Counted from the stretch's first letter, positions 22,435 through 34,200 are shown. The stretch is 64,000 bases of DNA from Nymphaea colorata (GCF_008831285.2 NC_045145.1:3264723-3328722), one strand, 5' to 3'. Made by a program: numbers and translations. The notes: generated by a model from the letters alone, not told the origin.

Positions 22435-23856
22435 CTACGACCCTCCTCTCCGATCCGATTTTGCCATGAACCGTCTCGCCTTCCGATAAGCCAACTTCAA
22501 GTACCGACTCAGCCTCCCCGTGTCAAGCGTCACGGTCTGGTTCTTCAGATAAACGTTCTTGGTGTTCATCCAACCCTGCCTCACCACCGAGTCGGGGTCC
22601 TTGAGAACCGGATCGTTCCTGTTGTACCGCTCTACCAAGCTGCTCTCCTAGGCTTTGATCTGATACGGTACGTACTTCAACCCCATTTCCCGAGCCGGCC
22701 GGCCGAAGCACGTCTCAGCGACCCAATCCGTCCCTATCGGAATTACTTGGACCAGGACAGATCCGGGTCTCAGGAACATAAAGTGGGTAAGACCCGCTCC
22801 ATGGACGCCCATCATCGCGTGACTAGCGTTGATGACCCGGTACGCCTCATTCAGGTCTGTGTTCCGAGTCGGCTGGAATATCTTCACAAGGAACCCGATA
22901 CGCTCTGCGAGGGCTGTGACCTCGGCCGGGTTCGTGACGCTCCGGCTCCCGTTCCGAACCACCATAACCAGTACGGGACGGACGGATTCGGATCCGAGCT
23001 CGGAGACTCGGTTCTCCCCCGCACGGTACGACTCGTCGAGGAAAGCCCGGAAGCTAAGCATGGTCTCGCCGTTGGGCATGAGAGCGGGATTGATGGTCAT
23101 GTCGCCGTGGGAGACGATCCCCACGACGGCGCCGCCGCGGAAGCAATGCGTCGACGTCAGGTCGTCGAGTTTTATGGGCGGGTGGCGAGAGTGGTGGCGG
23201 AGGACGGCCGCATACTTGCGGCCCCACCAGCGGCGGAACTCGGAGATGACGAGCACGGCGCTGCGGCCGGCGAGGAGGCGGGAGGTGACGAACAGGGGGA
23301 TCATCCCGTCGTTGAACTCGTGGTAGAGGTTGCCGGTGTAGCCGCCGGAGCTGAAAACCAAAGCGGCTTCGTCGTGGACGACGTCGCAGGTGACGTTTCT
23401 GGGGGTACCGGTGGTTACTGTGAGCTCCGTGATTTTGGCCATGATTTGATGCTCCCATTTTCGAGGGTAGGTGCGCAGCTTCTGCGTGAAGGGAGCAGAA
23501 CTGTTGCCGCCAGTGCTGTCTGCGCCGTCGCCGGAGGTGGTGGCGGAATGATGGTGAGGCGGAAGGAGGAAGAAGGTGAGGGAGGTGGGGTCCAGCAAGG
23601 TGAGGCCATTGACGAAGCAGATGTTGTAGCGGTAATGAGTGACGTCACATAGGATGCCCGTTTGGCTCTGTGCGTTTCTGAGTTTCCAAATTCCGACTGC
23701 ACCATGAGGCACGAGAGAGAGAGAGAGAGATATGATAATTTCAAAGTCAAAAATCAATCCAGGTTTTCACAGTAAGATGATAACCATGGAAGAAGAAAAG
23801 TTGAAGACGACAAAGCATTTCATCTTCACGCGGATGCTGTCTCTATCAGAATCCAT
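22435..23856 (-). pseudogene. GT61-family glycosyltransferase interrupted by one in-frame TAG
   Basis: GT61 enzymes are Golgi type II membrane proteins that transfer sugars, such as xylose or arabinose, to xylan or N-glycans. Exon 1 (23856-23771) encodes a short tail and a hydrophobic anchor ending MVIILL. A GTGAAA donor, a roughly 93-bp intron with a CT-rich tract and an acceptor ending at 23678 restore the frame. Exon 2 (23677-22435) then gives a total of 443 codons, a normal family length. Family motifs are clear: YTGNLYHEFNDGMIPLF, GVHGAGLTHFMFLRPGSV, then GLKYVPYQIK and, further on, YNRNDPVLKDPDSV. Codon 372 is TAG (22650-22648), where the family usually has Glu (EESSL context); the frame continues open for 70 more codons with family-like sequence. 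So it is a recent nonsense allele, a pseudogene or a sequence error. Intron ends are inferred; an alternative acceptor at 23697 would shift the frame. Confidence 0.85.
23678..23770 (-). other. Predicted intron of the GT61 gene
   Basis: The donor CT/GTGAAA is at 23770 and the acceptor AAACTCAG ends at 23678. The intron contains a (CT)n tract (plus strand GAGAGA at 23713-23731). It is short, but it keeps the phase: exon 1 contributes two bases of the split codon and exon 2 one. Confidence 0.5.
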
Positions 23857-24006
23857 TTCTTGTTAGTCGTCGATCATATTCTTACCATTGATTTAAGAGT
23901 GTTGCCAACATCGAATTGGGTCCATGAGAACACCCTAGTTGACATAGATCCTAAAGCAACCCTTCACCCAATTAAGCTGAGGAAAACTATACAGACCCCT
24001 AAGGAA

Positions 24007-24011
<5 letters not shown>

Positions 24012-24092
<81 letters not shown>
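24012..24092. repeat. (TA)n microsatellite, about 40 units
   Basis: An uninterrupted TA run of about 80 bp. It is expected to be length-polymorphic and hard to sequence accurately. Confidence 0.95.
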
Positions 24093-24095
<3 letters not shown>

Positions 24096-25142
24096 CTCAC
24101 TTAAAAACTCTTGGGGCATTGCCGCTAACTCCCTTAAAAACTTTTAATATTCTGTCAATGGCACTCTTATAAACTCTTGAATGACATGACATGGTTAAGA
24201 GTTTTTGAGATATTAAAATATAAAATAGGGTTTCTAATATAAGTGGACATCGAACCAGGTAGCCGACAAGTACAAAGTTGACAGCGGGCTTGGGCTGCCA
24301 ACAACGACTTCAGGCCAGCCCGAGCCCGCTTTGGGGAGCTTTGTTCGGTTTGGCCCAGTCCGATGACCAACCTTAGGGTTAGTCCTATTATTCAACATGT
24401 TTCGACATTAAATCAGGTTAAAGGTAACCAAATGAATGATTTCAATTTCTTTTAAACAAGGTTGAACGAGTATTTCCTGTACAGGGAAAAGTACAGTACA
24501 GGTTAGTTGAAAGGAAATTGAAATTAATGATGGAAACCTTCATGCCAATTTTATTTGCTTGAAATAATATAAGACTTTGAGTTTGTCCTGTATTAAGATG
24601 ATCAGAGACAATTTGTCATTTGGGGATTACTATTATTAAAAATGTGGTTTTCGATCTTTAAACGGTGACGTTTTGTATGGAAATTGTTTTTGAAGGATAA
24701 AAAAAAGAAAAATTCGGCAAATTTGAGAACAATTAATCTTTGGGCAAGAAAAAGAAAGGCAGCCAAAATCCTAAAAACAAATGCAAAATATATGAAAATA
24801 AATATCTGGTAACTAAAAACCGTAAAAACTTGAAAAATAAGGAAACAAGAAAAAGGGGTGAAGAACAAGAGAGAACAACAAGAATGAAGTGTGTTTTTTG
24901 ACGTTTTTTTTTCAAAATAACGTATTTTTTTCTCGTTTTATTCGGTTGACCAGTTCTTTTAAGATTTAACATGTTTTCTTTTTAAATCATAAGTGTTTTC
25001 TGTGGTTATGGTCTTAATTACTCGGGCATGTGCATTGCCCGACTAGGCTTAAGACTCCTGGTCAGGACTCAAGACCAGAGCTCAAGCTTAGCATATAAGA
25101 ATAAAACTCAAACCCCATCACATGAGAATTATTAAGTTAAAA
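24093..25142. other. AT-rich intergenic DNA
   Basis: Contains a GC-richer patch (24241-24365, GCCCGAGCCCGC) of the dispersed CCCGA-type repeat family. No gene was seen. Confidence 0.35.
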
Positions 25143-25446
25143 ATTGTCACAAAAAAACGCCGTTTTTTTTAAAAAAAACGTGTATTTAACGCCAAAAACA
25201 ATTCTGCCGTATAATACCCGTATTATTTTCGTTTTAAAAAACATCAAAAAACAAAAAAAAACGCGTATTATTTCCCATTTTTTATTAATTATTATTTAAT
25301 ATAATTTTTAAGATGTATTAAATGTTTAATTTTTTTAAAAAAATTGCTGAACTTTTCTCGTTTTATTCCCAATATATAAAACTTTACCGTATTATACCCG
25401 TTTTTTTCCTCGCCGTTTAATACCCGTCCCCGTTTTTTGTGACAAT
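25143..25446. mobile_element. MITE with ATTGTCACAAAAAAACG ends, copy 1
   Basis: The left end ATTGTCACAAAAAAACG (25143) and the right end CGTTTTTTGTGACAAT (to 25446) are near-perfect inverted repeats. The interior is AT-rich with repeated CGTATTATACCCG-like motifs and no ORF. Flanks AGTTAAAA (left) and GGTTAAAA (right) agree at 7 of 8 positions, which fits an 8-bp target duplication and hence a hAT-like superfamily. A second copy lies at 53138-53466. Confidence 0.65.
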
Positions 25447-26478
25447 GGTTAAAATTGTTAATTTTGAATAACAAGATTAGTCTAATGACAATACTGTTCT
25501 ACATGCTCAATGAACAAACATAAACCAGGGTTGGGGGTTGGGTCGATCCAGATTGGGAGCACCGAGCATGTGCAGCGGCTGCAGCCCTAGTCTTTAACTT
25601 AATACCGTGTTTGCATGCACGATTGAGGCAAGTTATCTGAGACAAACTTTTCTAAGTATTTATTTGAGAAAGGTTACTACAATAACTTTGGCGTACCTGT
25701 AAATGAAGGTTTGCAGATTGGGATTGCCGAAAATCCTAAATCATATGTGTTCACTAAGAGGGTGTTTGGTAGCAGGAACGTTCTGTTCTTTGAAACACAA
25801 TGTTCTGTACAGAATGTGTTCGTTTCTTGAAATTAACACATTAGATGTGGAACACTGTGTTTTGCATGGCAACAGAAGATTGTGCTAACTTCTGGACTCA
25901 CTTCTTATGTTCATTCTTAGTTGAAAAGTAAAGAATGGGAAACCCATAGACATGGATTTGAACATTAAAACCTCTTCTCTTGAACTTGAAGGAGAGAAGC
26001 CATCAATCAAGGGATTCGAGCGCCTAGATGATTTCACCTTCTAACTTACATTCAACTCAACCAATACGCCTTATGTTCTTTTCTTTTGTTTCTTTCCCCC
26101 AGATTGCAAATCTCCACATTTGGAGGATGGACTGTTAGTACTAAAATGACCATGATTGTATCTGCCCATGTTGACAAGCTATGACACCTCCCCAATAAGG
26201 ATTCAGATCCGACCCATCTCTCGAAACCGCGTTGTCTCATGTTTGTATGTATCAATTTTATGAGATCCAGGTCAGGTACTGCCTGCTCCAAGCAATTTTG
26301 GATCTGTTGATCAACATATTACAACATAAAGGCATCAATGGATGAAGGTCCTCAAATGCAACACCCAGATAACTTTAGATCCATTTTGGTAACCAAGCCT
26401 AATCCCACAACACAGTTCGAATGGAGGCCCTCCATCTGTTCTGCAGGTGACTCCAATGTCACACTCAAACGTGGGATA
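25447..26478. other. Intergenic DNA, no gene
   Basis: A segment near 25755-25890 starts GGTGTTTGGTAGCAGGAACG and may be a MITE remnant; no clear opposite end was found. ORFs of 61-79 codons lack support. Confidence 0.35.
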
Positions 26479-26502
26479 ATGTATATATATATATATATAT
26501 AT
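26479..26502. repeat. Short (TA)n microsatellite
   Basis: About twelve TA units. Confidence 0.9.
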
Positions 26503-26814
26503 ACCACATCCTATGACCTTTTATCCCTTCAAACACCCACTCATGGGATCAGGAATTGGGTCCTTTCATCTCCTATCTTCTGCGCATACTTGTGCTTGGT
26601 TTCAGTCAAATCGGAATGAACAAAAGGACCTCACATTGATCCATTTGGATAAGATTGGAATCCAAATCACCCAAATCCAATCCGAATCCACAAAATGTTG
26701 GCAACTGTAATTCCTTTAAAATAAAAAGAGATATTCCATTATATAGAAAAAATTGACCCATGATCCATTACTGCACTCCATCGGTTGTCCAAGTACACGT
26801 TCTCAATAAGCCTA

Positions 26815-27100
26815 AGCATGGGGCTCACCCGGCCCGATAAGGAGTCGGGCCGCCCAACACACTAAACCTAGGTTCAGGTCTGGCCTAACACATAAAACCG
26901 GAGCTTGGCCCGATTAAATATAACTAGTTGTATTAAAGTATTATAATTATATATAAAAATCAATAAAATATATATTAAAAATATTATCAGGCTGAACCGT
27001 GCTTATCGGGCCCACCCGGGCCAGCCCGATAACTGATCGGGCTTGCTCGGTGCCTTTTTTTTGGGCCTTTTTTTTTGGGCCTGAGTCATGCCGGGTAGAT
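26815..27100. repeat. Dispersed CCCGA/GGGCC-type repeat, foldback arrangement
   Basis: GGCTCACCCGGCCCGATAAG on the left and GGGCCAGCCCGATAACTGATC on the right flank an AT-rich centre (26920-26985). Similar fragments lie near 12640-12840, 21340-21370, 24241-24365, 57640-57860 and 60090-60200. The class is not identified. Confidence 0.4.
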
Positions 27101-27311
27101 CGAAACATGGTCTGAATCATTCATCCCATGACCAAACAAGCTCACCTGATCTCTTCTTACAACCTGAAAAGTTTAGTGTTCTTCCTGATCTCCAACAAAC
27201 TAATCAAAACAAGTTTCGCTTAAGTTAGAAGACCACAGTTCTAAATCAAATTTTCCAGTGGCACTATTACGTTCCTCAACGAAACTAGCGGCTTTCTACC
27301 ACCTTTCAACT

Positions 27312-27585
27312 CATAGAAAATTTACAAGTTGATAGCTTTGAAGATTAGGCAGACCCAGTTAATGTTCATAGAAAATTTACAAGTTGATAGCTTCGACATT
27401 AGGCAGACCCAGTAAATGTTCATAGAAAATTTACAAGTTGATAGCTTGGACATTAGGCAGACTCAGTTAATGTTCATAGAAAATTTACAAGTTGATAGCT
27501 TCCACATTAGGCAGACTCAGTCAATGTTCATAGAAAATTTACAAGTTGATAGCTTCGACATTAGGCAGACTCAGTTAATGTCTCG
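27312..27585 (+). repeat. 54-bp minisatellite, five copies, open in one frame
   Basis: Units start near 27313, 27367, 27421, 27475 and 27529, each containing CATAGAAAATTTACAAGTTG and CATTAGGCAGA. Because 54 is a multiple of three, the last copies keep one open frame encoding an 18-residue motif (FIENLQVDSFDIRQTQ). The first unit is 1-2 bp different, which breaks the frame. The ORF runs on to 27649 with no domain. Probably a non-coding minisatellite; a degenerate repeat protein is less likely. Confidence 0.75.
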
Positions 27586-27649
27586 AAGGAGATGTTTCCA
27601 AAGAGGCCGAAGTCTCTCTTTCTTTTCAAACCTTTCAAGACTTAGGTGA

Positions 27650-28520
27650 AGAGCGGTATACTTGTCAAGTTTAGAAAAATATGCGCACAGAAATCAAACT
27701 GACAACCAGATTTTCATCAACCTCGTGGTTCTGACCAAATAAGGCCATGCCGCTTGGGGCCCCTTTTATGATGTCAATTTTCCATCAAAAAATGATTGAT
27801 ATAATGTAGGACCCGCGTCGATATCGATTGATCCATGACAAAGGAGGTCCGTGTCCGGTCCGATGATCACGGCACTTAGACGCCGGTTCAGCCATTGACA
27901 CACCTCCGCATCTTCAACCATCCTTCTCTAGTTATTTCTAGCCCTAAGGAAGACTAAAAGAAAACTTTTGATTCCACCAATTTCTGTTTTTATTTGACTC
28001 CTTTTTTGGAGACTTCATATTCATGGGAGTAAAGATTCTTGGAAGTTCCTTAAGTGAATAATACACAAAATCTTGTTGGTAGTAAACGCCTCAAACATAT
28101 ACCATATATTCTGGGGGAATCTTAAGTAATAATCTTAATGATAATTGGTGTGCCACCCAAGTGCAGGTAGTGATGAAGATAGGAACGTGAATTGCGCCAT
28201 GTTCAATGTCCTGGATCAATTTCAATACACTAATCATAATAATACAGTGTTGAGATCAATAGTGGAGCTCTACGTATCAGAAAACTATAGAATTGCTCAG
28301 CGTTTTGAAAAGTATATATCGAAACGACGACAATAAACAATTGAAAGCAGGTGTTAGAAATCATCCAAAACGACTCCACAAAGGCTTGCCGGAAAGAACC
28401 GCCGATAAAACGAGGGGGAAGAACTTGGTATTGACTAATCAGAATCACATGATGCTCAAAACTCAGAACAGGAAAAAGAAGAGGAAGAGGAAGGCCTAGA
28501 AAGAAGGAAGGAGGCGCTGA
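27650..28520. other. Intergenic DNA, no gene
   Basis: Includes a SINE-like fragment at 27690-27745 (GAAATCAAACTGACAACCAG). No coding signal was seen downstream of the exon at 28529-28685 that would complete it. Confidence 0.4.
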
Positions 28521-28528
28521 GGATTCAC

Positions 28529-28685
28529 CTTCTGGCGATGGTCGCGACGGATGGTAGGATATCGACGAGAACTCCAAGCGACGCAGGCAGCAGAAGGCGA
28601 GGACTGCCGCCACCAGAAGAGCGGCGACGCTGATCGCTCTCGGCGGAGATGGGCCGCTCTTTTGGAGCCCTTTGCTTAGTTTCAT
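28529..28685 (-). CDS. Isolated first exon encoding a type II signal anchor
   Basis: From ATG 28685 the exon encodes 52 residues plus one base and ends at a good donor (GAAG/GTGAAT, intron starting 28528). The product has a basic N terminus (KLSKGLQKSG), a hydrophobic segment (residues about 17-33, rich in Ala, Val and Leu), then CCLRRLEF and a Ser/Pro-rich stretch. That layout is typical of Golgi type II enzymes such as glycosyltransferases, but nothing identifies the family. A TATA box lies about 80 bp upstream. No following exon was recognised on the minus strand, so the gene is truncated, decayed or split by a long intron. An in-frame ATG at 28790 would lie upstream of the TATA box and is rejected. 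Confidence 0.5.
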
Positions 28686-28762
28686 TCTTCTTCTTCCTCG
28701 ACGCAATATGGAAAAGGAAAGGAGCAGGTGGCAATGGAAATTGGGGGTGCAACCAGTCTCCA

Positions 28763-28770
28763 TTTTATAA
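28763..28770 (-). promoter_or_regulatory. TATA box upstream of the signal-anchor exon
   Basis: TATAAAAT on the minus strand, about 80 bases before the ATG at 28685, at a sensible distance for a short leader. Confidence 0.5.
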
Positions 28771-28799
28771 ACTCCGATGCCAACCAGCAACTCGATAAA

Positions 28800-29660
28800 G
28801 CGATTGACTTTTCTTGTTCGTAATTAACATAAATTTACAACTAACCGCTCAACCTGTTATACATTTACAAATAACAACTTAATATTTTTTAAAATGAACA
28901 GTCTAAGGTCATATAATAATTGAAAAAAGCATACTACATAAATAAAAAAATGTTAATATATACTCAGGAAACCATTTTTTTCTTAATATGAAATATAGTT
29001 TCGTTAGAAAACATTCGCAGATCACATGTCCCTTTCTCTCGCCTCTACTTTCAGGGTTTCTTCTCTTATGGGCAAAATACTCTTGTAGACGTGTTCTAAC
29101 AATTGTTTTGTGTTCATGAAGTTTCAGGTGAATTATCTTATTAAAATTGAACAATTACTTGCAGTATGTTAAAAGCTAGGCAGTTATTTGTAAGTTTCTC
29201 TTCAATCAATTCTGATCTAATTCAAATCAATTCTGATGTAATTCAATTCTGATCTCGATCCCCCAAAAGAGTTAATTCTTTTCAGTATTGGCCCCTTCTA
29301 AAACTCTTACGAAACAACTCGGATTTAAATAATTCAAAGATGCCACAAATCTAACTTTTCCGATGAATTTGGTGCAGTGAATCTCTTTTAAAACGAAAAA
29401 TTCGGCTATGAAATCTACGATTTGAAATTTTGAATAAGCTCATTGAGGCTCATTATTCTGATTACATTAGTTTACACGAATTCATCTCATCAAGCAACCA
29501 CCACCTAATGCAAGTATTCCCTCGGCCCTTGTGTTAAAGATCGACCTTAGATTGTTGTGTTTGGCTTTTGGATCAAGGCTTCAATCCCCAACAGAATGTT
29601 TATTTTCAAACATTACAGCCTAGTTCAACCCAAGCCTCATTCAATAGCTTTTGGTGAAGG
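28800..29660. other. AT-rich intergenic DNA
   Basis: No gene, no clear repeat. Confidence 0.35.
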
Positions 29661-29666
29661 TTTTTG

Positions 29667-29828
29667 GAGCTGTTTGGCATTAAGAACAGTGTATTAGTGT
29701 TCTATAAATGTGTCTCAAAATTAAAGTAAACTCATATAACACTTATTCACGTGGTCCATTAATCTACTTCAATTTTGAAGTAGATTCATAAAACACTTAC
29801 ACAATATTCTTAATGTCAAACTGTCCCT
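29667..29828. mobile_element. MITE (~160 bp) with TTTGGCATTAAGAA ends
   Basis: The left end GAGCTGTTTGGCATTAAGAA and the reverse complement of the right end, GGGACAGTTTGACATTAAGAA, are inverted repeats with few mismatches. An inner palindrome CTACTTCAATTTTGAAGTAG (29764-29783) marks the fold centre. Non-coding. Confidence 0.65.
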
Positions 29829-29965
29829 CCATGCATGTGCACAAAAGAATTATCTCTTGTCCAGAAACAGAAGTAGTGATCATGCCTAGTGTTTGTATAC
29901 ACAAATACAAAGACATCATATTCAACTACTATGGCACTTCTTTGAACCCCAGAACAAACGGTTTT

Positions 29966-29968
<3 letters not shown>

Positions 29969-30004
<36 letters not shown>
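29969..30004. repeat. (CT)n microsatellite
   Basis: About eighteen CT units. Confidence 0.9.
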
Positions 30005-30006
<2 letters not shown>

Positions 30007-31445
30007 CATACACATAAAATAGCCTAAGATCCATCGACCAATTGAAAAAAAACAACGATGAAGCATGTAAAAAATAGAGGAGCCAACAAAAATAAGTGAT
30101 ATGAGCATCCAATCCACGAAATAATACAACAACCAACAAAGTATTAAATAACAAGATAAAATGTATGTCACCAAAATTAAGAAAGCATTCAATATAGTTA
30201 TGAACAAGTGTCCTTCTATGATAAACAAAGCAAAGAGCCTAACTGGAGAGTTTTTTTAATTCCTCAAGTAAAACCACGTGAATGTGTTTAGATATAAGCT
30301 TTCACAAACAAGTGGATATGTAGAAAAATGAACATATCTAGAATCAAAAGTTTTTGGTGAATGGAAGGCTGATTTCTGTCGAAGTTAAAGGCTGAAGCCT
30401 GAAATCCTCAGAAGTTGTTTGATTGTTGTTCATTAGGACAGGACAGATAGGGACTTCTTGTCCATTATACTATTATCCTGTCCTCAGGAACAATGGCGTT
30501 GCTTGTCCACCATTTGATTACTTTAGGAACAGAACACTACATTCTTTTTGTCCGGGGTTTGTTTGGTATATGTTTGTTCTGTTTGATGTTTGTTTGTCCT
30601 GTCCGATCTGTCTGTTTGTCATGTTTGATGCTTGCTTTTATGTTTTGTTCAAACTATCTGTTCTATCCGATGTTTATATCTTCTCTAATCAATTTTGACT
30701 ATTATATTTGTTAATTCCACCCATGACGGTATAATTGTGCAACATGATAATATTTAAAAAGACAAATATGCAAGTAAATAAATAAAAAAAGGAATGTTTA
30801 AAATGCCACATGAAAAGATATTGTACTTTCTTCTTATACGTCTGGTCCATGTTTTGTCATTTTTCCTTCCTTAGACGTTTCTCTAGCTACTGCGTCACTC
30901 TGTGAGATACATTTTCATTTTTTTAATATAATTGATACTTTTTCTCATCGTGGGTATTTTAATCATTTGAGCACTCAAACACACACTTCAATGTTCGGGG
31001 TCGAACTCATAGAGATTCAGATCTCATATTGTTTTGAGAAATTCTTATTTTGAAGCCTACATTTTACATATAATTTCAAAACAAGAAATCACTTTTTTAT
31101 GATTTTTTTAATGAATCATGTCTATACTTCTTGAAAGCTGCTAAACAGCTGACATGAGACAATGGATGAGGAATCGGAAATAACCAAGGTACATTAACCG
31201 GTAAAACCAAAAACTCTCTATATAAGCAAATGAAATTCAAAATTTTTCTATAAAAAAAAAACAAAAATATCTCTACAATGCAGTATGAACAAAAAAAACA
31301 AAAATATCTCTTCCGTTTTAGCTTAGATAATGCGGGCCAAAAAAAGAAAAAAAAACCTTTCACCTTCCATGTCATCATCGTCCATCATAAATACACTAAT
31401 AATGTAATAAATAAAGGGAAAAGAGTATGTTCGTAATTGAACTGT
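30005..31445. other. Intergenic DNA with a foldback remnant
   Basis: AGGACAGGACAGATA near 30435 and TGTCCTGTCCGATCTGTC near 30595 are inverted relative to each other. The same words occur near 34021 (TGTCCTGTCATGTCTG) and 34165 (GACAGGACACATTT), suggesting two copies of one small foldback family. No gene was seen. Confidence 0.35.
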
Positions 31446-32922
31446 TCATACTGCAGGCAACGAATCCTTGGCAGCGGTATTGACTTGTTTGGCCAAGTAG
31501 GCTTCATATATCTCTACAACTAGTCTAGGAGGATCCTTATATCTACCAGCTCCCGATATTCATCTCGGGCAGTCAGCATGTGCATGTTATCAATAATCAG
31601 AGACACTGCTGCCTCCATCAGATGCTTTGCATTGTGCTGATGTGCAAATGCAAAGCTCATGACTGCATTATCATTGTTGACCTTGCATGTGATGAACTTC
31701 TCACAAACAGCCTTTAGATGCTTCACTTGATACTTCTCTGCCACTATTAAGAGTTCGTAAGCCATTTGTTCATCAAACAACGCATCAACTGTGTACATGT
31801 GATGGATGAAAGAGCGCAACACATCATAGGAAACATCCACTATCTTGATGGTGCCACGCTTGGTTTCCTCCATGTCATTCTCTAGCATTGCTTTAAAAAC
31901 TGGAGATTTGCTTATCTGAAAAAAAAAACATGGGAAATGCAAAATATTCAGTGTCAGAAAATAGTTAAATCATCATCAGGATCTTGATCCAAAAAACAAA
32001 AAGGAAAACTAGAATGAAACACAAGTTGATCACTGAAATAAGATCTAACATTAAAATGTTTCCAAGAACTGAAGGGAAGCACTACAATTTGATAAGGTAA
32101 CTATAAGTGTAAACAAAATTATGCAATTGGAATCAGACAAATGCAAATCAACATAACATACATCTTCAATATATCAACATAAGGGCAGAGAAAGATGAGA
32201 TTGAATATTATCATACCATGATAATAATCACGGGATAATCTAGCAAATGAAGAGATCTATTCAAAAAAGATCTTTGAGGTCCAGGTCTATGTTTGGATTA
32301 ATGTCTCATCTATATAAAGCTATGTTCATGTATACTATACTCGGCCTCCTGAAGACATTCAAACTAGGAAACTTCTATTCTATAAAAAGACCTGACAATG
32401 TGTTAGCTCTGCTAACAGAACTCACACACATTGTCCTCTACACATGCACTCAGAAGCCCAACTTCTAAAAGAGGTATCTATGTCTACCGATTAGGGTTTA
32501 ATGAAATCCCTTCTTCAATATATATACCTCACAATTGGGTGGGTTTATTACACGTCCTAACCAGTCCACCCGACCCAAATCTGTTATATTGAGTAAGACA
32601 TCCCTCACTGAATTCGACTCGTAAAGAGACAAGGGGCCTCTTATACTTCGACCCTGGTCAGGTCAAATACAATGACAGTATCTTATAGATATATTTTGGC
32701 ACAGAACTAAAGGAGTAAAAAATAGCAACAATCAAGCATATTCATTAGCAATTTAAAAAACATAATGATGTTCATTGATATTGGACCATCAATATTGGCA
32801 TTGATGCCCATCTGAAAAGCAAAAAAAATTATTGAAACAGATAGAAAATTCAATACCTTGTGTAAATGAAATTTCACTTCAACAACAACTACAATTATAT
32901 CAGTTGCTAGCTTTGATGCCAC
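31446..32922 (-). pseudogene. BTB/POZ-domain gene, At4g08455-like, frameshifted
   Basis: BTB proteins of this class are predicted CUL3 ubiquitin-ligase adaptors. The main exon (31915-31446, acceptor TTTTCAG before ATAAGC) encodes the C-terminal half of the BTB fold: SPVFKAMLENDMEE, IVDVSYDVLRSFIHHMYT, AEKYQVKHLKAVCEKF and AFAHQHNAKHLMEAA. Near 31540 a frameshift (two extra bases, or one lost) replaces the expected EKDPRLVVEIYEAYLAKQ; after shifting frame, that tail is readable through to a TGA at 31448-31446. An upstream exon near 32857-32920 encodes the start of the domain (ATDIIVVVVEVKFHLHK) and ends in a donor AAG/GTATTG, but the join would miss about three residues. Further 5' exons were not found. 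A pseudogene is the best reading; a sequence error at the frameshift is possible. Confidence 0.75.
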
Positions 32923-33154
32923 AAACGTGCATGATTTAACAAAATTAAAGACAGAAAGGAAACCATTTTAGTAAAATTAGTCAATCAAGAGAAGACCATT
33001 TTTTCTGTCAATACAAAGAAATAACTTAAACTTTACAAAGAAGGTCAAATTCATATTTAAACATGAAAAGGATGGCTTGAGGTACACATCATGCACAATT
33101 TTTCAATAACCAAAAGAATGATTATTTGGATGACTACCCAAAGTATTATATGCC

Positions 33155-33640
33155 ATGTTACTAGCAACAATCTCAAGGCACCATGATGATATCGTATTCG
33201 ATAGAAACAACTCTTTAATTGTGAAGATGGTTCAGGATGACATTGTGTTATGGAAGGCTTTGATTTTAGGCCTGCTTGGCTTAATTGGATATTCAAGAAA
33301 AGCTTTGGAAACTACAGACAGAGTGCTGGCAGTGGGGTCAGCAAATAATATCAAATTCTTTGTAATATTGAGATCTCGGAAGCAAAAGGTGATCTCGTTG
33401 ATGATAGACTCAAATAAATATACAACGTACATGTGCACAGACATTTCACTGTGCACACTGTGTTGATCACGATACAAGATTTCGGTCAAGCTTTTCCACA
33501 AATATTTTGGGGGCATCTTCCATTCAATAGCAAAAAACCCAAATCCAGTAACCCAATCGTTGCCATTTGCAACAAATGCAAAAAGGGCTTTAGCTACCAT
33601 TGACAATAGAATCGAACAATAGAGAGAGGAAAGCAAAAGA
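33155..33640. other. Overlapping open frames, no recognised product
   Basis: A 134-codon frame on minus (33232-33636) and a 103-codon frame on plus (33155-33466) overlap. Both are composition-plausible, but neither has a motif I can name. It lies just upstream of the BTB remnant on the minus strand, so it might be a decayed 5' exon of that gene or a captured fragment. Confidence 0.25.
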
Positions 33641-33689
33641 GAGAGACAGAGAGAGAGATGGGAATAGACCAGTTCCTGGAATGCAGATG

Positions 33690-34200
33690 GTCACCCTGCC
33701 TTGCTCAAAGTCGCTGCCCAGAAGCTGTTGGAAGACACCCTGCTGAGGAGCTGCTCGAGGACGCTCGTTGAGAAGCTGCAAGTGATGCTGTGGCGGTCGC
33801 CCTCCAGCAGAGACAAAGGAGAATGAGAGAAACAGAAAGGGCTAGGGCTGTTCGGGCGACGGAGGAGAAGGAGAGAAACAGGAAGGGGTAGGGCAGGCGG
33901 AGATAGAGGAGAAAGGCAGCTGGGGGGTGGAGGCAAGGAGAAAGGCAGCGGAGATGGGGCGGAGATGGAGGAGAAGGAGATCGCGTCGAGGGCTCGGGGT
34001 CGGGGTTGGTTCTCGTGTTCTGTCCTGTCATGTCTGTTTCGAGGGTTAGCTCGGAACGGAATGGAACAAAAAAACAATTTATACTTGTGTCTAGTTGTTT
34101 ACCGTGTCCAGCATGTCCTGTGGATAACGTTTGATGAAAATTTCGTTTGATGAAAATTTTGATTAGACAGGACACATTTCAGAGTCTAAGGGTGTTCATT
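33690..34200. other. GA/CT-rich block with foldback ends
   Basis: The plus strand is rich in GGAGAAGGAGA repeats, giving Ser/Pro/Leu-rich minus-strand ORFs (33691-34077, 33705-34175) that look like artefacts. TGTCCTGTC at 34021 and GACAGGACA at 34165 are inverted repeats. Confidence 0.35.

Noticed and set aside
22747-23652. 301-codon plus-strand ORF opposite the GT61 gene
   Set aside because: Antisense shadow of the GT61 coding strand, which carries clear family motifs.
33232-33636. Possible reticulon-like or other known protein on minus
   Set aside because: Weak resemblance only; no motif was firm enough to name a family, so it is left as unrecognised.
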